Assembly (NCBI GenBank): GCA_023442085.1
Contig: JAEZMT010000347.1
Coordinates: 1 to 13,983 of the forward strand
Source of the DNA: Pseudomonadota bacterium
GTDB lineage: Bacteria; Pseudomonadota; Alphaproteobacteria; Rhizobiales; Xanthobacteraceae
Length of the DNA stretch: 13,983 nt
Direction: 5' to 3'
The notes under the pieces were generated by a model. It had not been told where the DNA came from, did not search any database, and was given only the letters and a program-made list of their open reading frames with translations. The number at the start of each line of letters is the position of its first letter. Within the stretch, counting starts at the first letter, position 1. The position numbers and the translations under genes were made by a program. Positions 7,193 to 13,853 of the stretch are shown here, one piece after another.

Positions 7193-8401
7193 TCAGCGGG
7201 ACGCGCCGACACCCACGGACACCACGCCGTCGCGCGCCAGCGCGGCGATGGTGTCCGGCGCATAGCCGAGGGCTTCGAGCACGTCGGCCGTATCGGCTCC
7301 CACCTGCGGTGGATCGCTGCGCAGGGAGAGGTCGGCCTCGGCCATGTGGATGGGCAGGCGCGGCAGGCGCGTTTCCACGCCGTTGGGCAGGCGCGTGGGC
7401 ATCAGGCCGCCCGTGGCGGCCAGATGGGGATCGTGGAACAGATCCTCCGGCCGGGCGATGGGCGCGAAGGGAATGCGCGCCTTCTCGCACAGCGCCACGG
7501 CCTCGTCCTGTGTCAGCGACCCGAACAGGCAGGCGAAGCAGGGCAGGATGCGTCCGCGCGCCGCGACGCGGCTGTTGTTGGTGGCGAGGCTGGCGTCGGC
7601 CAGCATGTCCTGCCAGCCGACCAGCGCGCAGAAGCGCTGCCAGTGCCCGTCGGTGGTGATGCCGACGAAGATCTGGCGGCCGTCCCTGAGCGCAAACGGC
7701 TCGTACACAGCCCAGGCCGAGACGCGCTCGGGCATGGGCGGAATGGGCTCGTTCGTCTGTGCCGCATAGGCGAGATGCTGGCCCATGAGGAACACGGTGG
7801 TCTCGAACAGCGCCGCCTCCACCACCTGTCCCTCACCGGTGGCCTCACGCTCGCGCAGCGCGGCGAGGATGGCGATGACGGCGAACATGCCGCCCGCGAT
7901 GTCCACCACCGAAGTCCCCGCCCGCAGGGGCCGACCGCTCGGCCCGGTCATGTAGGCGAGGCCGGACATCATCTGCACCACCTCGTCGAGAGCGAGGCGA
8001 TGGGCATAGGGCCCCTCGAGAAACCCCTTCAGGCTGGCATAAACGAGCCGGGGATTGAGACCTCTGGCGGCCGGTGCGTCGAGGCCCAGTCGTCCCATCG
8101 TGCCGGGGGCGAAATTCTCCACCAGGACATCCGCATCCTTCACCAGACGACGGGCGATCTCGCGGCCGGCATCGCTCTTCAAATCCACCGCCAGGGAGCG
8201 CTTGTTGCGGTTGAAATAACCGAAATAGCCCATGCCGAAGCCCTGGAGCTGGCGGGTGGGATCGCCGCCCGGTGCCGGCTCGATCTTCAGCACGTCTGCG
8301 CCGAGATCGGCGAGGATCATGGCGCAGGACGGGCCCATGACCGTGTGCCCGAAGTCGAGCACGCGGATGCCGGCAAGGGGCAGACGCTTCTCATGGATCA
8401 T
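7193..8401 (-). CDS. Class III (CaiB/BaiF) acyl-CoA transferase
   Basis: A 402-residue family III CoA-transferase, the usual length. It opens with the conserved LAGIRVLDFGHTVMGPSCAM and ADLGADVLKIEP, then NRNKRSLAVDLKS and DVLVENFAPGTMGRLGLD. Asp167 in SVVDIAGGMFAV aligns with the catalytic aspartate of formyl-CoA transferase, which forms the mixed anhydride with the carboxylate. The C-terminal part has the acceptor-side TDGHWQRFCALVG stretch. The enzyme moves CoA from a donor thioester to a free carboxylic acid in the cytoplasm. Its start overlaps the stop of the citryl-CoA lyase gene by four bases (ATGA), so the two are very likely coupled in translation and probably catalyse consecutive steps: acid to acyl-CoA, then cleavage. 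The acid is unknown; citrate or a close analogue is the natural inference. Confidence 0.85.
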   Translation of the reverse strand: MIHEKRLPLAGIRVLDFGHTVMGPSCAMILADLGADVLKIEPAPGGDPTRQLQGFGMGYFGYFNRNKRSLAVDLKSDAGREIARRLVKDADVLVENFAPGTMGRLGLDAPAARGLNPRLVYASLKGFLEGPYAHRLALDEVVQMMSGLAYMTGPSGRPLRAGTSVVDIAGGMFAVIAILAALREREATGEGQVVEAALFETTVFLMGQHLAYAAQTNEPIPPMPERVSAWAVYEPFALRDGRQIFVGITTDGHWQRFCALVGWQDMLADASLATNNSRVAARGRILPCFACLFGSLTQDEAVALCEKARIPFAPIARPEDLFHDPHLAATGGLMPTRLPNGVETRLPRLPIHMAEADLSLRSDPPQVGADTADVLEALGYAPDTIAALARDGVVSVGVGASR

Positions 8402-9240
8402 GGCGCAGTCCCTTCCGCCTTGGCGGTGGTCCGGGGAAGCGCACGCGGCTCCGCTCCGTCGTAGGTGTAGGGCACGCTTGGCGGCATCGGCCCCTTGATG
8501 CGGCCGCCCTGCGCCTTCTGTTCCATGGCATGGGCCAGGATGCCTACCGAGCGAGAGAGGATGAACAGCCCGCGCCCCTCGTCCGGCGCGAAGCCGAGTT
8601 CGGACAGGACCACGGCGGTCGCCCCGTCGATATTCATGGGCAGGCGCTTGCCCTTGGCGGCGGCGAGAGCCTCCTCCACCGCGCGGCCGATGGCGGCGAA
8701 GCGGCCCCCGACGGCGCCGCGCGAGGCGGCGTCATCCACCAGCGACAGCAGGCGCCCGGCCCGCGGGTCCACCGGATGGAAGCGGTGGCCGAAGCCAGGC
8801 ACATGCTCGCGCCGCAGCAGGCGGGCGCCGACTTCCGCCCCGGCCGCCGCATCGAGCGCGATGCCGTGACCGGCCCGTCCATCGACGGCGGCGTAAAGCG
8901 TCATGCATTGCTGGCCGGCGCCGCCATGGACATCGCCGAGCGCGTTCACGGCCGACGCCATGGCGTTGTTCACACCCACGCCGCAGGTCATGGCCATGCG
9001 GGCGATGGCGATGGAGGGCGCCTGCGGGCCATGGTCCACGGCGGCCACCAGCACCGCGCCGAGCAGCGCCGCTTGATCGGTGCTCGGCAGGTCGCCGCGC
9101 AGCATCAGCCAGATCATCTCCGGAAAGGAGACGGCGCCAATGAGGTCTTCGATGGCGTAGCCGCGCACACGGATGGTGCCGGGCGCGATGTCGATGATGG
9201 CGGTGCGCCACCACTGGCCGGGATCGGGAGAGGATGCCAC
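8398..9240 (-). CDS. Citryl-CoA lyase-like protein (short citrate-synthase fold)
   Basis: A 280-residue protein related to the citrate synthase-like C-terminal part of ATP-citrate lyase and to free-standing citryl-CoA lyase, far shorter than the roughly 430 residues of citrate synthase. All three catalytic residues of the fold can be placed: His105 in GDVHGGAGQ, His152 in PGFGHRFHPVDPRA and Asp205 in NIDGATAV. The N-terminal IRVRGYAIEDLIG and SFPEMIWLMLRGDLP, and the DHGPQAPSIAIAR segment, are typical of the lyase group. The GTG at 9240 was chosen because family similarity starts there and the upstream frame runs into the aldehyde dehydrogenase gene; the genes are then eight bases apart. Family chemistry is citryl-CoA to acetyl-CoA plus oxaloacetate. 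Residues that choose between citryl-CoA and related hydroxyacyl-CoAs cannot be judged by eye. Confidence 0.75.
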   Translation of the reverse strand: MASSPDPGQWWRTAIIDIAPGTIRVRGYAIEDLIGAVSFPEMIWLMLRGDLPSTDQAALLGAVLVAAVDHGPQAPSIAIARMAMTCGVGVNNAMASAVNALGDVHGGAGQQCMTLYAAVDGRAGHGIALDAAAGAEVGARLLRREHVPGFGHRFHPVDPRAGRLLSLVDDAASRGAVGGRFAAIGRAVEEALAAAKGKRLPMNIDGATAVVLSELGFAPDEGRGLFILSRSVGILAHAMEQKAQGGRIKGPMPPSVPYTYDGAEPRALPRTTAKAEGTAP

Positions 9241-9248
9241 GGCGCGCC

Positions 9249-10727
9249 TCAGCCCAGGATGAAGGGGTTGGAGCGGTTGGGCTTGGTGGTGATCCACACG
9301 CTCTTGGTCTGCAGATATTCCTTGATCGCCTCCACGCCGCCCTCGCGGCCGAGGCCGGAGCGCTTGTAGCCGCCGAAGGGGGTGGCGAAGCTGGTGGAGC
9401 GATAGTTGTTCACCCACACGGTGCCCGCCTTCAGGCGGTCGACGCACCACAGGGCGCGGTGCAGGTCCTTGGTCCACACACCGGCGGCGAGTCCGAAGGG
9501 CACGTCATTGGCGATGGCCAGCGCCTCCTCCTCGTCCCTGAATTTCAGCACGCAGACCACGGGGCCGAAGACCTCCTGCTGCGCGATGCGCATGTCGTTG
9601 CGCACGTCGGTGAAGATGGTGGGCGCCACGAACTGCCCCTGGCCGTAGTCCGGGCCGGACAGGGCATAGCCGCCGAGCGCGAGGGTCGCGCCATCCTCCT
9701 TGCCCATCTCGATCATGCGCAGGATCTTCTCGTACTGCGCGCGGGTGGCGATGGGACCGACCTGGGTCTCCATCAACGCGGGATCGCCGATCTTCGCGTC
9801 CTTCACCACCTCGATCAGGCGGGCGAGGAAGGCATCGTGGATGCTCTCCTGCAGCAACAGGCGAGAGCCAGCCATGCAGGTCTGTCCCGAGGCGCCGAAG
9901 ACGCCGGCCACCGCCCCCTTCACCGCCTGCTCCAGGTCGGCATCGTCGAACACGATGTTGGGCGACTTGCCGCCGAGTTCGAGCGTCACCTTCTTCAGGC
10001 CGGGCGCGGCCGCCTCATTCACCTTCTGGCCGCCGATGTCACCGCCGGTGAAGGCGACCTTGGCGGTGAGCGGGTGACGGACCAGAGGCTCGCCCACTTC
10101 GGGGCCGAAGCCGGTCACCACGTTCACGACGCCCCTCGGAAATCCCGCCTTCTCCGCCAGCCTCGCCAGCTCCAGCAGCGAGGCCGAGGTGTATTCCGAG
10201 GGCTTGATGACGATGGTGTTTCCGGTCGCCAGCGCGGGAGCCATCTTCCAGGTGGTGAGCGCGAGGGGCGAGTTCCACGGCGTGATCGCCACCACGACGC
10301 CGAGCGGCTCGAGCTTGGTGTAGTTGAAGACGTCCGCCTTGTTGATCGGCACGACGTCGCCGCCCACCTTGTCGGCGAGCCCGGCATAGTAATGGAACCA
10401 CTGCGCGACATTGCGCACCTGGCCCGCCACCTCGGCCATGAGCTTGCCGTTGTCGCGCTGCTCGATCCTGCCGAGCAGGTCCACATTGTCCTCGATCAGG
10501 CCGGCGAGCTTGCGCAGCAGCGCGCCGCGCTGAGTTGCGGTGAGCGAAGACCACTCCGGCGAGAGGAAGGCGCGGTGCGCCGCCTCGACAGCGCGGTCGG
10601 CATCGGCGGCGGTGCCGCGGGGGATCAGCGCCCACGCCTCGCCCGAGAAGGGCTCGCTCGTCTCGAACCACGCGCCGGACGCCGGATCACACCATGTGCC
10701 GTCGATGAAGAGCTGATAGCGCTCCAC
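9249..10727 (-). CDS. NAD(P)-dependent aldehyde dehydrogenase
   Basis: A 492-residue soluble aldehyde dehydrogenase of normal length. Cofactor and active-site motifs are complete: ITPWNSPLALTTWKMAPALA with Asn152, IVIKPSE with Lys175, LELGGKSPNIVFDDAD with the general base Glu250, and GQTCMAGSR with the nucleophile Cys284. The usual FTGS loop reads FTGGDIGG. The C-terminus has NNYRSTSFATPFGGYKRSGLGREGG, typical of the betaine-aldehyde and semialdehyde dehydrogenase branch, so the substrate cannot be named. The GTG start has AGGGAGG five bases upstream. It is the first gene of the operon and directly downstream of the operator pair, and it would convert an aldehyde, perhaps a semialdehyde, to the acid used by later enzymes. 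Confidence 0.88.
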   Translation of the reverse strand: MERYQLFIDGTWCDPASGAWFETSEPFSGEAWALIPRGTAADADRAVEAAHRAFLSPEWSSLTATQRGALLRKLAGLIEDNVDLLGRIEQRDNGKLMAEVAGQVRNVAQWFHYYAGLADKVGGDVVPINKADVFNYTKLEPLGVVVAITPWNSPLALTTWKMAPALATGNTIVIKPSEYTSASLLELARLAEKAGFPRGVVNVVTGFGPEVGEPLVRHPLTAKVAFTGGDIGGQKVNEAAAPGLKKVTLELGGKSPNIVFDDADLEQAVKGAVAGVFGASGQTCMAGSRLLLQESIHDAFLARLIEVVKDAKIGDPALMETQVGPIATRAQYEKILRMIEMGKEDGATLALGGYALSGPDYGQGQFVAPTIFTDVRNDMRIAQQEVFGPVVCVLKFRDEEEALAIANDVPFGLAAGVWTKDLHRALWCVDRLKAGTVWVNNYRSTSFATPFGGYKRSGLGREGGVEAIKEYLQTKSVWITTKPNRSNPFILG

Positions 10728-10744
10728 TCACGCCTCCCTGAAAA

Positions 10745-10779
10745 TTCTGCTAGACAGAACTAATTTCTTTCTAGTAGAA
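10745..10779. promoter_or_regulatory. Pair of inverted near-palindromic operators in the aldehyde dehydrogenase-IclR gap
   Basis: Two 15-base dyads lie at 10745-10759 (TTCTGCTAGACAGAA) and 10765-10779 (TTCTTTCTAGTAGAA). The reverse complement of the first matches the second at 13 of 15 positions, giving the consensus TTCTkTCTAGyAGAA. Their centres are 20 bases apart, about two helical turns, placing both on one face of the DNA. They fill the 116-base gap between the divergent genes, next to the best minus-strand promoter, so the adjacent IclR protein is the likely ligand. Confidence 0.6.
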
Positions 10780-10805
10780 CTATCGCCACGATCCGGGCGT
10801 GTCAA
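10777..10805 (-). promoter_or_regulatory. Candidate promoter of the five-gene catabolic operon
   Basis: On the minus strand a consensus TTGACA (10805 to 10800) is followed after 17 bases by TAGTTC (10782 to 10777), a weak -10 element. The operator at 10765-10779 overlaps the -10 and start-point region, and the one at 10745-10759 lies in the leader, an arrangement suited to repression. A weak -10 also allows activation. Confidence 0.4.
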
Positions 10806-10843
10806 CCGCCGCCCGAGCGTGCGTCGGCGTGGTTGGGGGCGGC

Positions 10844-11563
10844 ATGTCTTCAGATGGGGAGAAGGACGCGAAGTCCGCGGGCGGAGTGGAGGCGGTGGAC
10901 CGCGCCTTCCGCATCCTCGGTGCATTTCGGGATGGCGACACGGCCCTCAGTCTGCACGAGCTCTCCGAGCGGACCGGCTTCTACAAGAGCACCCTCCTGC
11001 GCCTTGCCGTCTCGCTGGAACGCGCCGGATGCCTGGTGCGGATGCCGGACAAGACCTACGCGCTGGGCTTTGAGGTGATGCGGCTCGGCAGCCTCTACCA
11101 GCGCAGCTTCAGGCTCGACCGGCACGTCCGCCCCATCCTGCGCGAGCTTGTGCGGGAGACGGGCGAGAGCGCCTCCTTCTTCCATCGTGACGGGCCGGTT
11201 CGGGTCTGCCTGTTCCGGGAGGATTCCAACCAGCCCATTCGGGACCATATCCGGGAGGGCGACGTGCTCGCCCTCGACAAGGGCGCAGCCGGGCACGTGC
11301 TGACGGCCTTTTCCCGCGCCCGCGACGTGGCGGAGCGCAGGACGCTGCTCGCCAACCTGCCCTGGGTGTCTCAGGGGGAGCGCGATACGGAAACAGCTGC
11401 CATCTCGGTGCCGGTCTTTTCCGGCGGTATCGCTCTTGCCGGGGCGCTGACGATCTCGGGTCCGCGCACCCGCTTCACACCCGCTCAGATCGCGATCATG
11501 TCCCCCGTCCTGCTTGCTGCCGGACAGGAGCTGACAGCCATCCTCGGCGGCCAGTGGCGTTAG
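10844..11563 (+). CDS. IclR-family transcriptional regulator
   Basis: A 239-residue regulator with the two IclR domains. The N-terminal winged helix-turn-helix spans about 14-75 (GGVEAVDRAFRILGAF, then LSLHELSERTGFYKSTLLRLAVSLERAGCLVRM). The C-terminal effector domain, about 90-239, has the LRELVRETGESASFF motif, the DKGAAGHVLTAF segment and the AISVPVFSGG strand that lines the ligand pocket. The ATG at 10844 was preferred to a GTG at 10799 because the GGGGGCGG ribosome site lies just before it and the domain begins soon after. It is transcribed away from the catabolic operon, the usual geometry for local control. IclR relatives sense small organic acids, which fits the operon. A palindromic repeat begins at its stop codon. 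Confidence 0.88.
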   Translation: MSSDGEKDAKSAGGVEAVDRAFRILGAFRDGDTALSLHELSERTGFYKSTLLRLAVSLERAGCLVRMPDKTYALGFEVMRLGSLYQRSFRLDRHVRPILRELVRETGESASFFHRDGPVRVCLFREDSNQPIRDHIREGDVLALDKGAAGHVLTAFSRARDVAERRTLLANLPWVSQGERDTETAAISVPVFSGGIALAGALTISGPRTRFTPAQIAIMSPVLLAAGQELTAILGGQWR

Positions 11564-11599
11564 AGCGTGTTCATGTTTCGCGGAATGGCGAAAACGCTC
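11563..11599. repeat. REP-like palindrome overlapping the IclR stop codon
   Basis: GAGCGT (11563-11568) pairs with ACGCTC (11594-11599), and inside it TTTCGC (11576-11581) pairs with GCGAAA (11588-11593) around GGAATG; a seven-base bulge separates the stems on one side. The AGAGCG...CGCTC frame resembles dispersed intergenic palindromes common in Hyphomicrobiales genomes. It may also act as the transcript end of the IclR gene. The pairing is seen; the family assignment is from memory of such repeats. Confidence 0.45.
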
Positions 11600-11925
11600 C
11601 GGCCTGTTCAAGCAGGCATATCTTGTACGGGTTCCCGCGTGGTGCAGGCGGCAATTTTCGACACTCGTCGAAGAGGCCTATCCAACTGACCAGCATTGCA
11701 CTGGTTGCACGAAAATGCGCCTGAAATGGAAGCGATTCTGAACTGGCCAGCCGCGGCAGAACGGGCGTAAGCGCCACCATTCCCATTGGGAGAAGTCGGC
11801 CGGACTACCCACAGGGGCCGGAGACAACCATCACCTAGTCTGCTACAGGACGTTGCTCCAGTCGGTCTGTGGCAGGGTCGCGGCAATCCTTTGGTAGCTT
11901 GATTTTTGGGCAGCGCGAAGGGAAC

Positions 11926-11954
11926 TTCATTCCTCTCTCGAAACACCATCCCAA
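11926..11954 (+). repeat. Degenerate copy of the tRNA-Thr 3' end (candidate attR)
   Basis: It matches 3832-3860 at 25 of 29 positions in the same orientation, covering the T loop, the 3' arms, CCA and six flanking bases; mismatches are at the fifth, sixteenth, eighteenth and twenty-sixth bases. Upstream, GGTAGCT at 11893 echoes the tRNA D arm, but anticodon and acceptor sequences are missing, so it cannot be a working tRNA. The copies enclose about 8.1 kb containing the whole catabolic operon and its IclR gene. Confidence 0.45.
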
Positions 11955-12099
11955 AGCGTTGCAGACGCTTGTTGTACCGCCAGATCCCGTGATCCCTGCC
12001 CGGAAGTTGCGCCAGAGGCTGCTCCAGCCAATGATGATCGCCGCTGCCATGGATCGCGCCACGCCATCACCCGGCGAGCGCTTTTCCGGTCGTGAGGTG

Positions 12100-12130
12100 G
12101 CTTGAACTTGTCGCCGATGGCGCTTCAAGC
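12100..12130. terminator. Compound hairpin downstream of the TetR gene
   Basis: GCTTGAA (12100-12106) pairs with TTCAAGC (12124-12130), with an inner CGCC/GGCG stem. It lies 43 bases beyond the TetR stop on the minus strand and lacks a T run, so it is a weak terminator candidate. Confidence 0.3.
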
Positions 12131-12172
12131 GCGGGACCTTTGCGCCGCCTCGAGGCGCGCCCTCGTCCGCCT

Positions 12173-12886
12173 TCAGCGGCACATGGCGGTGAGGCCGGCG
12201 GTGACGAAGCGAACGAAATCGTCGAACCGCGTCGGGTCTCCGGCCGTCGCCCGGCCGTTCGAAAGGCGCTCGATGCGCTTGTCGGCGACGTACATCAGCA
12301 GCGCGCCGACCGCATATTCGTAGGCCCAAAGCAGCCGGTCCGCAGGGCAATCCGGCAGCGCCACCGACATGGCCTCCAGAAAGGCATGGACCAGAGGATC
12401 GTAGAAGCGCCCGATGATCTCCGTCGCTTCCGGCCCCGGATCCCAGGCCGTGCGGGCAACGAGAAGGGAAAAGCTGTCGCCGCTCGCCGAGCCGGTCAGC
12501 CGCACGACCGGCTCCGCCCAGGCGGCGACGATCTCTTCCACACGGCCGGGTCCCGGCCCGCGCGCGCCGATCTCCCGGATGCGGGAAATGCGCTCATCCA
12601 GATTGGCCTGCCGATGCGCGAACACGGTCGCCAGCAGCTCCGGCTTGCGGCCGAAATAATAGCTGACCAGCGCCACGGGAACGCCCGCGCGGGCGGCGAT
12701 GTCGCGCACGGAAACGGCGGCATAGCCCCGCTCGGCGAAGAGGAATTCCGCGCTGTCGAGGATGTCCTGCCGCCGGTCGGGCCGCTGGATCTCCTCCGGT
12801 GCCACGGGTGAGCGGCGCGGCGCCTTCCGGCGCGCCGCCGAAGCAGCCGGGCGCCGGACCGGCGCTGTCTTCTTCGTCGTCTCCAT
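12173..12886 (-). CDS. TetR/AcrR-family transcriptional regulator
   Basis: A 237-residue protein. A basic, alanine- and proline-rich N-terminal tail of about 36 residues precedes a typical TetR DNA-binding domain at about 38-85: RRQDILDSAEFLFAERGY, then VSVRDIAARAGVPVALVSYYFGRKPELLATVF, with the YYF recognition-helix signature. The rest is the helical ligand and dimer domain, which is too variable to predict a ligand. It is divergent from the cyclase-BKACE gene pair, with a 170-base gap between starts and a strong concentric dyad within it, so it probably controls that pair and itself. The long basic tail may add non-specific DNA contact; an internal start further in is possible but has no better ribosome site. 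Confidence 0.88.
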   Translation of the reverse strand: METTKKTAPVRRPAASAARRKAPRRSPVAPEEIQRPDRRQDILDSAEFLFAERGYAAVSVRDIAARAGVPVALVSYYFGRKPELLATVFAHRQANLDERISRIREIGARGPGPGRVEEIVAAWAEPVVRLTGSASGDSFSLLVARTAWDPGPEATEIIGRFYDPLVHAFLEAMSVALPDCPADRLLWAYEYAVGALLMYVADKRIERLSNGRATAGDPTRFDDFVRFVTAGLTAMCR

Positions 12887-12970
12887 GGCCCTCTTCTAGC
12901 GCTGCCATTGCATTCGCACCAGTCGCGGTGTGAGGATCTGCGCCACAAGACCCTCGCATTCATATGCATC

Positions 12971-12999
12971 TTGAACGGACGTACAATAACCTGTACGAA
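12971..12999 (+). promoter_or_regulatory. Candidate promoter of the cyclase-BKACE operon
   Basis: TTGAAC (12971-12976) and TACGAA (12994-12999) are 17 bases apart, and transcription would start about 50 bases before the GTG at 13057. Because the dyad is symmetric, TTGAAC (13006 to 13001) with TACGTC (12983 to 12978) forms a mirror promoter toward the TetR gene. A bound repressor would block both. Confidence 0.4.
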
Positions 13000-13006
13000 T
13001 GTTCAA
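12971..13006. promoter_or_regulatory. Concentric 36-base operator dyad between TetR and cyclase genes
   Basis: Four blocks are arranged symmetrically about 12988/12989: TTGAAC (12971-12976), CGTACA (12980-12985), TGTACG (12992-12997), GTTCAA (13001-13006). Each six-base arm pairs perfectly with its mirror partner, giving 24 symmetric bases with spacers of 3, 6 and 3. It is the only strong dyad in the divergent gap, so the TetR protein is the likely ligand; two dimers or one dimer with extended contacts could bind. Confidence 0.65.
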
Positions 13007-13056
13007 AATGCGAAAAAATCGAAACCCGCCTGACGGGCCGGGGAGGATGGGACGCC

Positions 13057-13830
13057 GTGCCGAAATTCGTCGACATCTCCATTCCGCTGGAAAACGACGT
13101 ACCCGCCGACCCGCCCTTCCAGCGGGTCCGCATCGACTATTCAGTCCACACCGAAACCGCCGCCACCCTGTGCGCCGCCTTCCCCGGCCTCACGCCCGAG
13201 CAGCTTCCCGAGGGCATGGGCTGGGCTGTGGAAACGGCCCATATCTCCACCCACAACGGCACCCATGTGGACGCCCCCTGGCACTATCACCCGACCATGG
13301 ACGGCGGCGCCCGCGCCATCACCATCGACGAGATACCGCTCGACTGGTGCTTCCGCCCCGCCGTGAAGCTGGACTTCCGCCACCTGCCCGACGGCCATGT
13401 GGTGACGCCGGCGGAGATCGACGCGGAGCTGGCGCGCATCGGCCATAGGCTGAGCCCCCTCGACATCGTCGTGGCGAACACCTCCGCCGGCGTCGCCTAT
13501 GGTCAGGCCAATTACATCGACAAGGGCTGCGGCTTCGGCCGCGACGCGACGCTCCATTTGGTGAACCAGGGCGTGCGCGTCGTCGGCACGGACGGCTGGA
13601 GCTGGGACGCGCCCTTCTCCTTCACGGCCCGCCGCTTCGCCGAGACAGGCGATGCCTCCCTGATCTGGGAGGGGCACAAGGCCGGACGCGAGAAGGGCTA
13701 TTGCCAGATCGAGAAGCTGCACAATCTCGAGGCGCTGCCCTCGACCGGCTTCACCATCAGCTGCTTCCCGGTGAAGGTGCGCGCTGCCTCCGCCGGCTGG
13801 ACGCGCGCCGTCGCCATCCTTCCCGATTGA
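13057..13830 (+). CDS. Cyclase-family metal-dependent hydrolase (KynB / isatin hydrolase-like)
   Basis: A 257-residue protein of the cyclase family (PF04199 type), which includes bacterial arylformamidase KynB and isatin hydrolase. The metal-binding signature HxGTHxDxPxH is complete: His66, His70, Asp72 and His76 in HNGTHVDAPWH. Further marks are VVGTDGWSWDAPF at 176-187 and YCQIEKLHNLEALPSTGF at about 215-232, both resembling the isatin-hydrolase-like branch. Such enzymes hydrolyse amide or lactam bonds with Mn or Zn. The GTG at 13057 was chosen because GGGAGGA lies nine bases upstream and the family starts with a short lead into FVDISIPL; an ATG at 12964 in the same frame would place the operator dyad inside the coding region. 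It is the first gene of an operon with the BKACE gene 24 bases downstream. The substrate is not determinable. Confidence 0.85.
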   Translation: MPKFVDISIPLENDVPADPPFQRVRIDYSVHTETAATLCAAFPGLTPEQLPEGMGWAVETAHISTHNGTHVDAPWHYHPTMDGGARAITIDEIPLDWCFRPAVKLDFRHLPDGHVVTPAEIDAELARIGHRLSPLDIVVANTSAGVAYGQANYIDKGCGFGRDATLHLVNQGVRVVGTDGWSWDAPFSFTARRFAETGDASLIWEGHKAGREKGYCQIEKLHNLEALPSTGFTISCFPVKVRAASAGWTRAVAILPD

Positions 13831-13853
13831 ACGCATTTTTGCGGAGACACGTC

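Larger units (their letters stand above)
11600..12172. other. Gene-poor stretch between the IclR and TetR genes
   Basis: No convincing gene is seen. A 25-base segment at 11686-11710 resembles the palindrome region at 4190-4215 (CTGACCAG, TTGCA and GGTTGCAC are shared in order). At 11842-11865, GCTACAG and CAGTCGG occur with the same ten-base spacing as at 3913-3936. The tRNA 3' end copy lies at 11926-11954. A minus-strand frame across about 12030 to 11840 is open and has a protein-like run (GIWRYNKRLQRFG) but no start and no family that I recognise. A hairpin follows at 12100-12130. The content looks like remnants. Confidence 0.45.

Noticed and set aside
5609..8464. A 951-codon open frame on the plus strand opposite the flavoprotein and CoA-transferase genes
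   Set aside because: It is antisense to two genes with clear family motifs, is rich in His, Arg and Gly as expected from the complementary frame of GC-rich DNA, and shows no domain.
9241..9477. An N-terminal extension of the citryl-CoA lyase frame to an upstream start at 9477
   Set aside because: It overlaps the end of the aldehyde dehydrogenase gene by 229 bases, the extra residues are Arg/Gln/His/Pro-rich without family similarity, and the GTG at 9240 gives the usual family length.
9234..10763. A 509-codon open frame on the plus strand opposite the aldehyde dehydrogenase gene
   Set aside because: It is the antisense shadow of an intact enzyme gene with complete catalytic motifs, and has no recognisable domain.
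11608..11949. A minus-strand frame crossing the tRNA-like repeat
   Set aside because: No ribosome site, no family resemblance, and the start lies within the repeat; kept only as a remark on the gene-poor stretch.
12964..13056. An N-terminal extension of the cyclase-family gene from the ATG at 12964
   Set aside because: It would place the 36-base operator dyad and the promoter elements inside the coding region; the GTG at 13057 has a strong ribosome site and fits family length.
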